A stretch of DNA of 64,000 nucleotides from an uncultured bacterium. GTDB lineage: Bacteria; Actinomycetota; Coriobacteriia; Coriobacteriales; Eggerthellaceae. The notes under the pieces were generated by a model. The model ran no database searches, was not told the DNA's origin, and saw nothing but the letters and a program-made list of their open reading frames with translations. The DNA lies in contig CALADF010000044.1 of assembly GCA_937890835.1 (NCBI GenBank), positions 1 through 64,000 on the forward strand, read 5' to 3'. Shown here piece after piece: positions 8,724 through 18,036 of the stretch. The first letter of the stretch is position 1. The number at the start of each line of letters is the position of its first letter. A program made the position numbers and the translations under genes.

Positions 8724-9068
8724 ATGGCTCGCGATTTGTTAGGTCGGAGGAAGGGCGCTGGGGTACGCGGCGGTTGCGCGTCGTCGGCTCCACTGCTGCA
8801 TGGCGGGACGCAACCGGCATCGTCAGCAGTTTCAAGGGATGCGGCTCTCGCGGCTGGTGAACGCATTTTCTCTGCCGAGGACATGGGCCGTGTTATTCGA
8901 GCCCGCAGGAAGGAACTCGGCTACACGCAAGTTGAAGTCGCTGAGATGATGGGATTCAGTCCTCGTCTTGTTGGGGAAATCGAGCGAGGCCGTGGAAGCG
9001 TGGGGTTTGATCGCGTTGTTTCTTACGCAATGAACCTTGGAATTGATCTGGGGGCTTTCGGGAGGTAA
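8724..9068 (+). CDS. hipB: HipB-like antitoxin, XRE-family HTH
   Basis: 114 aa, ATG start after AGGGAGGAATT. Residues about 1-50 are a low-complexity leader; residues about 52-110 are the HTH: MGRVIRARRKELGYTQVEVAEMMGFSPRLVGEIERGRG, the classical XRE/Cro fold. The partner toxin gene hipA starts 2 nt after the stop, so the two are translationally coupled as in other hipBA operons. Three inverted repeats in the leader indicate autorepression. HipB neutralises HipA by holding it in a DNA-bound complex in the known family. Confidence 0.88.
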   Translation: MARDLLGRRKGAGVRGGCASSAPLLHGGTQPASSAVSRDAALAAGERIFSAEDMGRVIRARRKELGYTQVEVAEMMGFSPRLVGEIERGRGSVGFDRVVSYAMNLGIDLGAFGR

Positions 9069-9070
9069 TC

Positions 9071-10345
9071 GTGCTGAGCGATCGGTCTTTGCTGGTGTAT
9101 CGCGAATACGGGGAGGGGATGCAGCTTGTGGGGAGGGTGCGTCTTGGGCAAGGGGAGGAGTCCTTCTCTTATGATGAGACGTATTTGCGCTCCCCGAGCG
9201 CGGCCGCTGTTTCGGTTCGCTTTCCGTTGCGCAAAGATCCTTATTCTCCGAGGGAGACGCTTGCGTATTTCGACGGTTTGCTCCCTGAGGGATCGAGGCG
9301 AAGCCTTTTTGCGCGAGCCGTCCATGCGGACAGCTCGGACACTTTGGCAATTCTCTCGCGTTTGAATTTAGAGTCGGTTGGCGGGTTGGTTTTTGCCGAA
9401 GAAGGCGTTTCCGCGTCGGGGGAGGGCTACGGCTATACTCCCATTCCGTTCTCTTGCTTGGAGGAGTTCGCTCGGTCTCCTCGGGCGAAGGCGCTTGATC
9501 TCAGCGTTTCCTCGCGATTGTCTCTGGCGGGCGCGCAGAGCAAGATCGGCCTACGTCACGACGGCGATGACATGCGCGATGAATGGAGCGTGACGGAGGG
9601 TTTGGCTCCGTCGACGCATATCATCAAGGCTGTCGATGGATCGTTTAAATTCCAAACGATCAATGAAGCTCTTTGCCTTGAAGTTGCTCGCCGTTTGGGC
9701 TTCTCGGTTGCCGACGCAGCGCTCATCAAGATTGACGGATGCGAGCCTTTGCTGTGCGTTAGGCGATTCGACAGGGTCGTCGATCGGGATGGCGGCGTTC
9801 GGAGGGTTCACCAAGAAGATTTTTGCCAAGGCATGGGGCTTTCCCCGAGGCTGAAATACGAGCCTACAGAGGGAAACTACCTGAACAAAATGGCGTATCT
9901 CGTTGCGCGTGAATCAAGCGATGCTTTCGGTGACAGGATAGCGTTATTCGATTCCGTGCTGCTCGATTGGGCGCTTGGTAATTGCGACAACCATCTGAAG
10001 AACCGTTCCTTGTTGTGGTCTTCTGACTGGATGAGCAAGGGGCTTTCTCCTCTCTACGACATAACTTGCACGACGTTTTATCCTGAGATGGATAGGGAGA
10101 TGGGCGTTTCGTTATGTGCGAGCCGGAAGATCCACGAGATAAGTAGGGGGGACATTTGGACATCAGCGAAATCCGCGGGAGTTCCGAGGAGAATTGCCGA
10201 AGAACTCCTCGAGGAGCTGGCTGATGACTTTGAGCCCGCTTTGTCCGATGCGGAGAAGGCGATAGGAGATCAAGGTTATATCCAAGTTGAAGAGATAGCT
10301 GATCACATTCGCGCGGAGTGGAGGGCAAAGCTGTCTTCGCTGTGA
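9071..10345 (+). CDS. hipA: HipA-type serine/threonine kinase toxin
   Basis: 424 aa from a GTG start with GGGAGG just upstream. All key HipA signatures are present: N-terminal couple_hipA domain (residues about 5-105), SLAGAQSK at 151-158 (the phosphate-loop region), RRFDR at 231-235, HQEDFCQ, the catalytic GNCDNHLKN with Asp306, and the metal-binding LSPLYD with Asp330. Known HipA proteins phosphorylate glutamyl-tRNA synthetase or related targets and cause growth arrest. No active-site loss is seen, so the toxin is probably functional. Confidence 0.92.
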   Translation: MLSDRSLLVYREYGEGMQLVGRVRLGQGEESFSYDETYLRSPSAAAVSVRFPLRKDPYSPRETLAYFDGLLPEGSRRSLFARAVHADSSDTLAILSRLNLESVGGLVFAEEGVSASGEGYGYTPIPFSCLEEFARSPRAKALDLSVSSRLSLAGAQSKIGLRHDGDDMRDEWSVTEGLAPSTHIIKAVDGSFKFQTINEALCLEVARRLGFSVADAALIKIDGCEPLLCVRRFDRVVDRDGGVRRVHQEDFCQGMGLSPRLKYEPTEGNYLNKMAYLVARESSDAFGDRIALFDSVLLDWALGNCDNHLKNRSLLWSSDWMSKGLSPLYDITCTTFYPEMDREMGVSLCASRKIHEISRGDIWTSAKSAGVPRRIAEELLEELADDFEPALSDAEKAIGDQGYIQVEEIADHIRAEWRAKLSSL

Positions 10346-10491
10346 AAGGCCAATGGTTGGGAGGGGCTTGGTCGAAGGGCGTTATTGCCAACGGACGATA
10401 ACCGCCAGGTGGTTTCGAAGAGCGCTTCGGCGGCGGAGGGCAGAGGTCGAGCAAGTGCGACGGGTGTGCGTTTCGGCGGTCGCTTCCCTGA

Positions 10492-10535
10492 TATAATCGC
10501 CGTATACTATTATTTCTATATGAGAATTATTGTTG
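10492..10535 (+). promoter_or_regulatory. candidate promoter and Fur-like box upstream of the DUF4213/DUF364 gene
   Basis: TATAAT at 10492-10497 and TATACT at 10503-10508 are possible -10 boxes without a clear -35. TGAGAATTATTGTTG at 10521-10535 resembles half of the Fur 7-1-7 consensus (6 of 7 in the left arm, 4 of 7 in the right) and lies in an unusually AT-rich stretch just before the ribosome site CAGGAGG. Confidence 0.35.
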
Positions 10536-10556
10536 AACAGCTACAGGAGGTTGACC

Positions 10557-11321
10557 ATGCTGCAAGAGAGGATTCTGGAGGCTGCGCGTCCGTATCTTGA
10601 GGGTCGGACGGTAACGGATCTCGTTTTGGGCATTGCGCTCATCGGCGCGGAGCTCGACGAGAAGAACGTCGGCGTGTCGTACATGCTACGTGACAGTCTC
10701 CCCTCGGGGTGCGGATCGTTCGGGTTCGCGCGCCAAGCTATCGGCAAGGACGCCTATGAGGTGGCGAGTCTTTTGATCGAAGGCGAAGACGATGCTCAGC
10801 GCGGTTTGGCGGCTGCGGTTTTGAGCGCCGCCTGCCATGCGGCGCCGCTCGAATTCTGCGACGACGGTGAGGAAACTCCCTTCGGCGTGAATATTCAAGA
10901 AGGCGACAAGCTGGCGCTCATCGGGTACATGGCTCCTGTTGCCAAGCAGTTCGCGGGCAAGGTGGCCGACACGGTCATCTTCGACCGGGGTCGCGAGCTT
11001 GCGGGCCATGACGACGTGACGCCGTGCGCTCAGCAGAATGAGATTCTTCCCACGTGCGACATCGTGGTGGTCAGCGGCACGTCGGTCATCAACCGCACGG
11101 TCGAGGATCTGCTTGCGATGTGCCCGAATGCGCGCGAGTTCGTGTTGACGGGCACTTCCACGCCGATGTTCCCCGCAGCGTATGCGGGCTCGGGCGTTAC
11201 GAGCTTGGCGGGGACCACGTGGAAGCAGGACGCGAAGGGCGAGATCTTCCGCACCATCTCTCTCGGCGGCGGCATTATGGCCAGCCGTGCTCTGCGCAGC
11301 AACGTGTGCGTGCGCGTGTAG
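10557..11321 (+). CDS. DUF4213/DUF364 Rossmann-like protein
   Basis: 254 aa. ATG 10557 was chosen because CAGGAGG lies 6 nt upstream; the frame is open for nine more codons. The N-terminal part (LQERILEAARPYLEGRTVTDLVLGI) fits DUF4213 (enolase-N-like), and the C-terminal part with CDIVVVSGTSVINRTVEDLL and REFVLTGTSTPMFP fits DUF364, a Rossmann-like fold often found near metal or cofactor transport genes. Biochemical role unknown. A Fur-like box upstream hints at metal control. Confidence 0.75.
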   Translation: MLQERILEAARPYLEGRTVTDLVLGIALIGAELDEKNVGVSYMLRDSLPSGCGSFGFARQAIGKDAYEVASLLIEGEDDAQRGLAAAVLSAACHAAPLEFCDDGEETPFGVNIQEGDKLALIGYMAPVAKQFAGKVADTVIFDRGRELAGHDDVTPCAQQNEILPTCDIVVVSGTSVINRTVEDLLAMCPNAREFVLTGTSTPMFPAAYAGSGVTSLAGTTWKQDAKGEIFRTISLGGGIMASRALRSNVCVRV

Positions 11322-11416
11322 GGCGAGGTTGGCCCCGTTAGGCGATGCGTGGGCACTGCTTGCTTGCATGGCGCGTTACATTCGTATCAGGGCTGTATCA
11401 ACGAAAGGGGTTCATC

Positions 11417-11779
11417 ATGGATAAGGAACTGTTTGATTACGTGGCGGAGCGCGCGGACGTTCTGATCGCGTCTGGCTCCAGCACGCAGGTCACCAGGGAC
11501 GCGGCGCAGGCGTGGAAGGACGCGGTTGCCGCCGACGAGGTTGCAGCCGACGAGGCCACCGCCAAGCTGGTCGACGTTCTCGACGGCCGCCCGACCACGA
11601 TCGACGGCGTCATCGCGTTCGCACAAGGTGCTGCCGTCGACATGTTCGGCGAGGAGAAGGCGGCGGAGATTCTCGCCACCCAGCTGAAGCGCAAGGAGGA
11701 AGGCGCGAAGTGGTGCGACTGCGACGCGTGCGTTGCGGCGTCGGAGATTCTCGCCAAGTTCGGGCGCGTCGAGCTGTAG
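11417..11779 (+). CDS. small conserved-looking hypothetical protein, 120 aa
   Basis: ATG 11417 follows AAAGGGG. The protein is acidic and alanine-rich (AADEVAADEATAKLVDVL) and has a cysteine cluster near the C-terminus, WCDCDACVAA, that could hold a metal or disulfide. No domain recognised. It lies 95 bp downstream of the DUF364 gene and is followed by a strong terminator, so the two may form one transcript. Confidence 0.65.
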   Translation: MDKELFDYVAERADVLIASGSSTQVTRDAAQAWKDAVAADEVAADEATAKLVDVLDGRPTTIDGVIAFAQGAAVDMFGEEKAAEILATQLKRKEEGAKWCDCDACVAASEILAKFGRVEL

Positions 11780-11836
11780 GGCGCGAGCGGGGGCGAGCAC
11801 ACTGCGAGTGCACGCCCCCTAGCTGGTGGTTGCCTC

Positions 11837-11876
11837 GGGGGCGGTGCCTGGGTTTGGCGCCGCCCCCGGCTTTGTT
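11837..11876 (+). terminator. rho-independent terminator
   Basis: A 12-bp GC-rich stem (GGGGGCGGTGCC with GGCGCCGCCCCC, one G-T wobble), 7-nt loop, then TTTGTT. It ends the transcript of the 11417 gene. The remainder of the gap to 12161 holds no gene; TATAAT at 12090-12095 is a possible -10 box for the next gene. Confidence 0.8.
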
Positions 11877-12161
11877 AGAGCGAAGCCTTTTTCGACGTTA
11901 TGGCGCCGCTTGTTAGAATTTGGTTTCTAAGCTGCTTTTGTCGTCGGGTAAGCGCGTGTTCTCGACTTTCCGTTCGCGGGCCATTTCCCATCGGGGCGAA
12001 TAACGGTGCACGAGCCTCCTTCGTCTGGCAACCGCGCGGCGCCGCGTGTCCCACGGTGAGGACCTCCGCGATTATTCCGGGTCCCCCCGTATAATGGGTG
12101 CGTTTTGCTAGACGGGCTGTCTTGCTTCGTCGTTGTTCGGCTTCCGATGGAAAGGTTCCGC

Positions 12162-12929
12162 ATGATCTTCTTCTTTTTCGGGACGGGTAATTCGGAGTAT
12201 GTGGCGCTCCGCATCGCCCGCGCGTGCGGCGAGCGCGTCGTGGACATCGAGAACTTCGACCCGTCTCGTTTCGGCGTCGATGATTGGCGCGTGCTCGGCG
12301 TGGTGAGCGCGACGCATACCTGGGGGCCTGCGGCCATCATGGTGGACTTCCTGCGTGATTTGCGTTTGCCCGAGAACGCCGACGTCGACTACTCGTTCTG
12401 CGTTTCGACGTGCGGGACGACGTCGGGGGCGTCGGGGCGCATGGCGGATCAGGAGTTGCGTCGGTCGTGCGGCTTCGGCTTCGACGCGTTCTTCGACGTG
12501 AAGATGCCCGATACGTGGACGCCCTTGTTCGATTTGTCCGACGCCGAGAAGGTGGCGAAGGCCAACGAGCGCGCTGAACCGGAAATCGATGAGATCATCG
12601 AGCGGGTCTCGTCGCGCTCGAAGGGCGATTATCAGAAGAGGAAGATGCCGACGTTCATTTCGCGCGCGGCGTATCGGGTGATGTATCCCGGTATGCGCAA
12701 TACGTCAGCTTTTACCGCAGGCGAGGAATGCACCGGATGCGGTTTGTGCGCGAGGCAGTGCCCGAGCGGCGCGATCGAAATGCACGGGGAAAGGCCCGTC
12801 TGGGCGAAATCGGAGTGCACGATTTGCATGAGGTGCCTGCACAGCTGCCCCGTTTTCGCCATCCAGCGCGGCCGGGCGACACGGGCCCACGGACAGTACT
12901 TGAATCCGAACGTGGGGCGGGAGCTGTAG
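12162..12929 (+). CDS. EFR1-family flavodoxin-ferredoxin
   Basis: 255 aa from ATG 12162 (GGAAAGG upstream; an ATG 15 nt earlier is possible). The N-terminus IFFFFGTGNSEYVALRIAR is the FMN-binding start of the flavodoxin-like EFRO domain; CGTTSGASGRMAD is a second FMN loop. The C-terminus has two [4Fe-4S] motifs, CTGCGLCARQCPSGAI (from residue 190) and CTICMRCLHSCP. Such proteins shuttle electrons in anaerobes; the partner is unknown. Confidence 0.88.
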   Translation: MIFFFFGTGNSEYVALRIARACGERVVDIENFDPSRFGVDDWRVLGVVSATHTWGPAAIMVDFLRDLRLPENADVDYSFCVSTCGTTSGASGRMADQELRRSCGFGFDAFFDVKMPDTWTPLFDLSDAEKVAKANERAEPEIDEIIERVSSRSKGDYQKRKMPTFISRAAYRVMYPGMRNTSAFTAGEECTGCGLCARQCPSGAIEMHGERPVWAKSECTICMRCLHSCPVFAIQRGRATRAHGQYLNPNVGREL

Positions 12930-12969
12930 ACGGCGGAGCGTTCGCATGCCGGTCGCGGCGGTGCGGGCT

Positions 12970-13011
12970 GATTAGTCGATAGCGCTGTCAGAGCGCGCAT
13001 GTCGGCTAATC
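12970..13011. repeat. intergenic inverted repeat
   Basis: GATTAG at 12970-12975 pairs with CTAATC at 13006-13011, with a further GCGC/GCGC pairing inside. No T-run follows, so it is not a typical terminator. It lies between the EFR1 gene and the broken surface-protein gene. Confidence 0.4.
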
Positions 13012-13159
13012 GACGGAGGCCGCATCCGCGAACCGGTGAACCTGCTCTCGGAATTCGGTTCGTATGCGTAGCCATCCGGTTGGGTTACGGTAGAGTTCAA
13101 AGATTACGAGATGCTGGATCGTAATCGAAGAGATACCTGACCGATGCAAGGATGGAGCT

Positions 13160-14621
13160 ATGACTGAGAGCAATGTTTTGAAAGGGGGGGCTTGGCCGTG
13201 CGGCTCTTGCCGCCGCGACGTTGGCGTGCGCTGCCGCAATGCTGCTCGCCTGGACGCCCTCGCAAGCATGGGCGGTAAGCGTTTCGACCGCGGATGACTT
13301 CCTCGCGAAAGCCGCCGATCCGACGGTCTCGTCAATCGAGCTGGAGGCGAACGTCAACCTTGGGAACGAGATTGTCGACCTGAGCGGAAAGACCGTCGAC
13401 CTGCAGGGGGCATGCGGTAACTACGGTTTTCAAGAAGAATGAAATCGCTGGATTCGACCTGAGCCTCGTTTTCAAGGATCTGATTTCACGGTGAAGAACG
13501 GCACGTTTGTGAGCGAGAACAGGGCTGATTACCCGTTGTTCATCGGCGATGGCCCGATGAGCAGCGTCGTTCTCGGAGGGATTACCGTCGGCGGCGGCAT
13601 CAACGTGTACAACTCGCGGAACGTGGTGCTTCGCGATGTAGCGGCGAACGCCGAAGGAAGCTACTACGCCGTTTGGTGCGATCAGGGCGCGTTCGTGACC
13701 GTTGAGAGCGGATCGTACTCATCGAAGGGTGCGGGCGTTGTCGGCATTACCGCAAGTGCGCCATCTGACCTTACCGTTAACGGCGGCGAGTTCGTGACGG
13801 CGGGCGAGAACACGCCGCTTGTCCTCCCCGGGTATCGCGACCCCCGGATCAACGGTGGAACGTTCGATACACCTGAAGTCGTCAACTATATCGACGAGGG
13901 TTTCGCGCCCTTGTTCGATGGCGAGCGTTACAGCGTTATGGGCGAGGATGAAGCGGTGGCGCAGGGCAGCGCTGTCAAGGACGGCATCTATTACGTGAAC
14001 TCCGATGATGCGGAGAACGCACCCGACCTTCCCGGCCAGCCTGCCGTTGTGAAGCACAAGGTGACGTTCGAGGGCGAGGGGATCGAATCTTCCTTCTCCT
14101 TCGTCGAGGAAGGCTCTCTTGTTTCCGCCCCCGTTGACCCCGCGCGAGACTTCTACGTGTTCAAGGGTTGGTGTAACGGAAACACGCTTTGGGATTTCGC
14201 TTCCGATAAAGTGGACGGACCTCTCACGCTGGCGGCTCGTTGGGAGGGCGTCTCCTTCAAGGTGACGTTCGTCGATGGCGTTGAGTCGACGGAGGATCTC
14301 GTTGAGACGGTTCAGGGTGGAACCGCAGTTGTCAAGCCCGTCGATCCGGTCCGCGATGGATTCACGTTCGAGGGTTGGTTCGTGGACGAGGCGTGCACGG
14401 AGGCCTACGACTTCTCGGCCGGCGTGACGCGCGACATGACCCTCTATGCCAAGTGGGCGCAGGCTCCTGTCTTCGATGCCGGAGCCGCCGGCTCTTCGTC
14501 GCAGGGTGCGTCTCCGCTTGCTAAAACCGGGGATGCGGGTATGACGATCGTTCTTGCGCTGGGCTTTGTCGTCGTTTCGGCTGCGACGGTTGGCTTCTTT
14601 GCGCGCCGCCGCGTTCGCTAA
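13160..14621 (+). pseudogene. sortase-anchored surface protein with two InlB-type B-repeats, broken by frameshifts
   Basis: The coding content spans three frames. ATG 13160 (AAGGA 7 nt upstream) starts MTESNVLK and hits a run of seven G at 13184-13190; removing one G gives a proper signal peptide ending SQAWA. A second break is at GGGGG 13406-13410 (one base too many), and a third near 13476 (one base too few). After that the frame is open to 14621: beta-helix-like repeats, two InlB B-repeats (VTFEGEG...TLAARW; FVDGVES...MTLYAKW), then LAKTGD, a membrane segment and RRRVR, a sortase sorting signal. Either a pseudogene, a phase-variable gene, or homopolymer sequencing error. Confidence 0.75.
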
Positions 14622-14647
14622 TCGACCGCTGATACGAAGCAGCTGCG

Positions 14648-14677
14648 GGGGAGTCGTCGCTGACGGCTCCCCTTTTT
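14648..14677 (+). terminator. rho-independent terminator
   Basis: GGGGAGTCGTC and GACGGCTCCCC form an 11-bp stem with one wobble and a 3-nt loop, followed by TTTTT. It ends the surface-protein transcript. Confidence 0.88.
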
Positions 14678-14917
14678 CATATGGTGTATATTCAGCATGG
14701 CAGGGTCTTGCCCGAGTAGGCTATCGCACGAGGTTCGTGCTCGCTATCCTGCCGGCTGCTGCGCTGCGCAGGTGCCGCTGGGTAGCCGATGCATGTGAAA
14801 GCGAGAAGGAAAGGACGCGTGCAGCTTCGGATGCTCTCAGCTGGGAGCCGGAGCGTTCGCACGGCCCGTGCCGATTTGCGCCTGCGGAATGGGAGAATCC
14901 GGGGAAGGGGACGGGGT

Positions 14918-15586
14918 ATGTCGAAGCGAGGGGTCGCGGCACGAGCCGGGGCGTCGAATGCCGAGGAGCTGTTCGCGGCCGACGCGCGTCGTGACGTGGA
15001 GGTATGCGGTCGCTCGCTCGCGCAGCCGGGGCCTTCGCGTTTCGCTCGTGAGCATGCGCATGAGCCGACGCCCACGCCTTATTTCATTCTGGAAGATCTG
15101 TTCGCGCATCTGGAGTTTGCCGAGGATTCGCATTTGCTCGACGTGGGCTGCGGGACGGGTCGTGTTCTGGCTTACTTCGCGGACGCGGGGTTTCCCGGGC
15201 GCGCTACCGGCGTGGAGCTCGATCCCGATTTGGCGCGCGATGCCGCATCATGGGCGCGGGGATTCGCGAACCTCTCTGTGATCGAGGGCAGCGTGTTGAA
15301 CGTGCCGCTTGCCGAGTACACGCATTTCTATCTGTTCAATCCGTTTGACACGGTGGTGCTGCTCGATTTTCTCGCGCGGATCGAGGCTCAGGCGACGCGC
15401 CCCGTCGCGCTCGTTCACATGTCGGATAACGGCGAGACGTATTATTACGCGGGGCGCGACGGCTGGAGTCTGATGGCCGAGGGGGAGTTTCAAAAGCATC
15501 CCGATGCCAGGGGCCGTATGTTCGCGGTGTACGAAGGCCCGCAGCACTACTCGATCTGGCGGTTCGAACCGCTTGCGGTGGGATAG
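14918..15586 (+). CDS. class I SAM-dependent methyltransferase
   Basis: 222 aa from ATG 14918, preceded by GAAGGGG; the open frame upstream is arginine-rich and unlike a real N-terminus. LLDVGCGTGRVLAYF is motif I for S-adenosylmethionine binding, VELDPDLARDA is motif II, and THFYLFNPFDTVVLLDFL follows as the post-II catalytic strand (NPF in place of NPP-Y). The substrate cannot be read from the sequence. Monocistronic by spacing. Confidence 0.78.
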   Translation: MSKRGVAARAGASNAEELFAADARRDVEVCGRSLAQPGPSRFAREHAHEPTPTPYFILEDLFAHLEFAEDSHLLDVGCGTGRVLAYFADAGFPGRATGVELDPDLARDAASWARGFANLSVIEGSVLNVPLAEYTHFYLFNPFDTVVLLDFLARIEAQATRPVALVHMSDNGETYYYAGRDGWSLMAEGEFQKHPDARGRMFAVYEGPQHYSIWRFEPLAVG

Positions 15587-15788
15587 TTTGATGTTTCGCA
15601 GCGCGCTTCGTCCGTTTTTTTTGCCGAACGGTAGTAGGCGGTTCGGCTTCGCCTGCTCGCAGCTTTGGCGGAAAGCGGCGCCTTGCCGTCCCGCCGTGTT
15701 GGTGCGCATCCTCGGGTTCGATGCGACCGGGTGCGATATAGTGTGATGAAGCGCTGACGCTCGATTCGCGATCCTAGTCTCGGAGACA

Positions 15789-17834
15789 ATGTCTCGAAGC
15801 GGCTCGCTCGTTTTGGAGCAGTGCATCGAGAAAGGTGAAGCCGTGCATTTGAACGATTCCCAAGCCCGTCGTTTCTATCGTTTGCTCAACGCGCTCGCGA
15901 TTGAGACGGACAGAAGCGTGTGCATCACCGAAAAGGGCCTTGATTCCCCGAGTGCGACGCAGGAGGATCAGTTCGATGTTCTCCGGGCCATCGCGGAAGA
16001 GTCGGGTTTTGTCGATGATTTCGTCTCCAACGCTCCTTTCGCCCTGTCGAAGCAGGACGAGGCCGTTCTCGACCAGTGGCACAACCTCTGGCATAGCGGT
16101 TTTTACCTAACGGGTTTCGCTGAGAACGGGAACGCCCTGCTTTCCACCGCGATCGGCATGGTGGAGGTTACGGGCATCACCCAGGAAATCTCCGAGATAA
16201 TCGACGCTCCCGGGCTCATTTCAACCGTCCTCATGCCGTTCGAGGACGTCATTACGTTCGGTGTCAGCTTGATAGCCTATCCCGTCTCCATCGGCTCCGA
16301 CATGCAGAAGATTCTCGACGACGAGTTGGCGGCGAACGCGGAAAAGCCGCCGATCCGTACGGCGGATGAGTTCATCGCCGCTTACGTGCCGTATCTGGAG
16401 AAAAAGCTCGAAGAGGACTGGCAGGAGTTCCAGCGTAAACTTGCCCGAGAAGACGATAAGAGGCGCGGTGTCGAGCAGATGCCCGAGGGACTTCACCGGG
16501 GATCGCTTGCGGGGTTGACGCCCGAGCAGCGCGCGGCGGCGGTTAGTCGCTGCGAAGCGGAGCGGTTGCGGCAAGTTGTCGGCAAGCTGGTCGATCAGAT
16601 GCGTGCTTATGCGATAGCGAACCCTCCCCGGGGCACGCTCTCGGACGCTCTGGCCGATTTCAAGAAAGCGGATCTTCTTGATATGGCGAAGGCGCTCCCG
16701 GGGGTTGGTGCGTACCCGTCTTGGAAGAAGCAGCGGATCGTCGATGCGATAGCGGCCTCCTTGACGACGGAGGATAAGAACCATTCTCGTTTGCTGAATG
16801 ATGTCACGCTGATGCCTGATAGCGAATACGAGCAGTTCGTCGAGATAGTCGATGCGGGCGGTGTCGTCGAGATGAGCGCGCAGGACGAACGTCTGCTCGC
16901 GTGGTTGGACGATCCCCCGTACATATTTCTTTACCGAGGAAGCAATGGGGACACCTTCTCTTTCGCCGTCATGCCCGAGGTTCGGGAGGCTTTTCTCTCT
17001 CTCGACCGAAATACGATAGAACGCGCTCGTGACCTCGTCGCGCTCATCGGTCATGCTGCTCGGCTCTGCGCGGATTTTTACGGCATGGTTCCGATCGATG
17101 AAGTTACGAGCATGTTCAATTCTTGCTACGAGGCGCCCTTCTCCGTCAGTGAAATGCAAGAGCTCGTCTTCAGCTATTGGTCGGAGATCGAGTCGGGCTT
17201 CGCCATTACGTTCGAGGGTGACGGGCTTTTCGTTTGCGACCCTTCGTTGAGCCTGGAGCTGCAAGACCTTGCATTGGGCGACGGGAAAGACGGCGGGAGG
17301 GGTAACGAGGGCGATTCGTCTTCCGACGAGAGCAGGGAAGGCCTTGTCGCATACAGGGAGTACCTGCTCCAACGGCATCTCGATGTTCCTCGACGCCCCT
17401 TCGATGAGATCGAGCGCTATGATTCGGTATACGACTGCGCGATGCAGCTCGAGTCGGCCGCTTTGCTGCGCTCGTGGCTTGACGCGCATGTCCCCGATGG
17501 TGAGGACGACGTCTTTTTCGCCGATGACCTTATGTCCGATATTGTGTTCGAGTGCCAGGGGGGTGTGAACCCCTCTGCAGTGCCGCAGTTGCTCTCCGAG
17601 GTGGGACTGTTCTGCGATATGGTTCAGATAGAGGACCTGCTCGCCTTGGTCATGAGGTTCGCGAATGACGTTCCCTGTTGGCAGAACAACGGATACTCGC
17701 CCAATCAGCTGCTTGAGGTGGAAACGGGGCGGCGCATGTTCTATAACGAGGACGGTCGCCCTGCGAAGGTGGGGCGCAACGACCCTTGTCCGTGTGGGAG
17801 CGGCAAGAAATACAAGAAGTGCTGCGGAAGGTAG
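15789..17834 (+). CDS. large SEC-C motif protein with SAP/Rho-N-like helix pair
   Basis: 681 aa. The C-terminus carries the SEC-C zinc motif NDPCPCGSGKKYKKCC. Residues about 292-325 (KADLLDMAKALPGVGAYP then KKQRIVDAIAASL) look like a SAP or Rho-N type nucleic-acid binding helix pair. The rest is mostly helical, with an acidic linker GDSSSDES near residue 515. SEC-C zinc knuckles also occur in SecA and in many unrelated proteins, where they bind ribosomes or partners. Function unknown; likely cytoplasmic. The ATG at 15789 has only a weak ribosome site, so a later start is possible. Confidence 0.7.
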   Translation: MSRSGSLVLEQCIEKGEAVHLNDSQARRFYRLLNALAIETDRSVCITEKGLDSPSATQEDQFDVLRAIAEESGFVDDFVSNAPFALSKQDEAVLDQWHNLWHSGFYLTGFAENGNALLSTAIGMVEVTGITQEISEIIDAPGLISTVLMPFEDVITFGVSLIAYPVSIGSDMQKILDDELAANAEKPPIRTADEFIAAYVPYLEKKLEEDWQEFQRKLAREDDKRRGVEQMPEGLHRGSLAGLTPEQRAAAVSRCEAERLRQVVGKLVDQMRAYAIANPPRGTLSDALADFKKADLLDMAKALPGVGAYPSWKKQRIVDAIAASLTTEDKNHSRLLNDVTLMPDSEYEQFVEIVDAGGVVEMSAQDERLLAWLDDPPYIFLYRGSNGDTFSFAVMPEVREAFLSLDRNTIERARDLVALIGHAARLCADFYGMVPIDEVTSMFNSCYEAPFSVSEMQELVFSYWSEIESGFAITFEGDGLFVCDPSLSLELQDLALGDGKDGGRGNEGDSSSDESREGLVAYREYLLQRHLDVPRRPFDEIERYDSVYDCAMQLESAALLRSWLDAHVPDGEDDVFFADDLMSDIVFECQGGVNPSAVPQLLSEVGLFCDMVQIEDLLALVMRFANDVPCWQNNGYSPNQLLEVETGRRMFYNEDGRPAKVGRNDPCPCGSGKKYKKCCGR

Positions 17835-17974
17835 CGCTGCGTCGCGTTCGCTGATGAGGCATCTCCCGAGGCGCTCTCAAATAGTTTGCGAAGGCGTGCG
17901 GCGGATTCGCTCCGGGTCGTCCCGGCCCGGCGGTACGTTATTCGGTTAGGGCGTTGTCGCGCCGCCCCGCAGGG

Positions 17975-18008
17975 GTCGGGCCGCCCGAAACCTCATGGAC
18001 GGCCCGAC
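17975..18008. repeat. convergent intergenic hairpin
   Basis: GTCGGGCCGCCC (17975-17986) and GGACGGCCCGAC (17997-18008) form a 12-bp stem with one mismatch between two convergent genes. There is no T-run on either side, so termination is only a possibility. Confidence 0.45.
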
Positions 18009-18036
18009 GCGTGGCGTGGATGAAAGCGCGGGGGTT

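Noticed and set aside
13491..14621. Complete separate gene starting GTG at 13491
   Set aside because: It lacks a ribosome site and signal peptide; the preceding sequence in other frames supplies both, so it is one broken gene.
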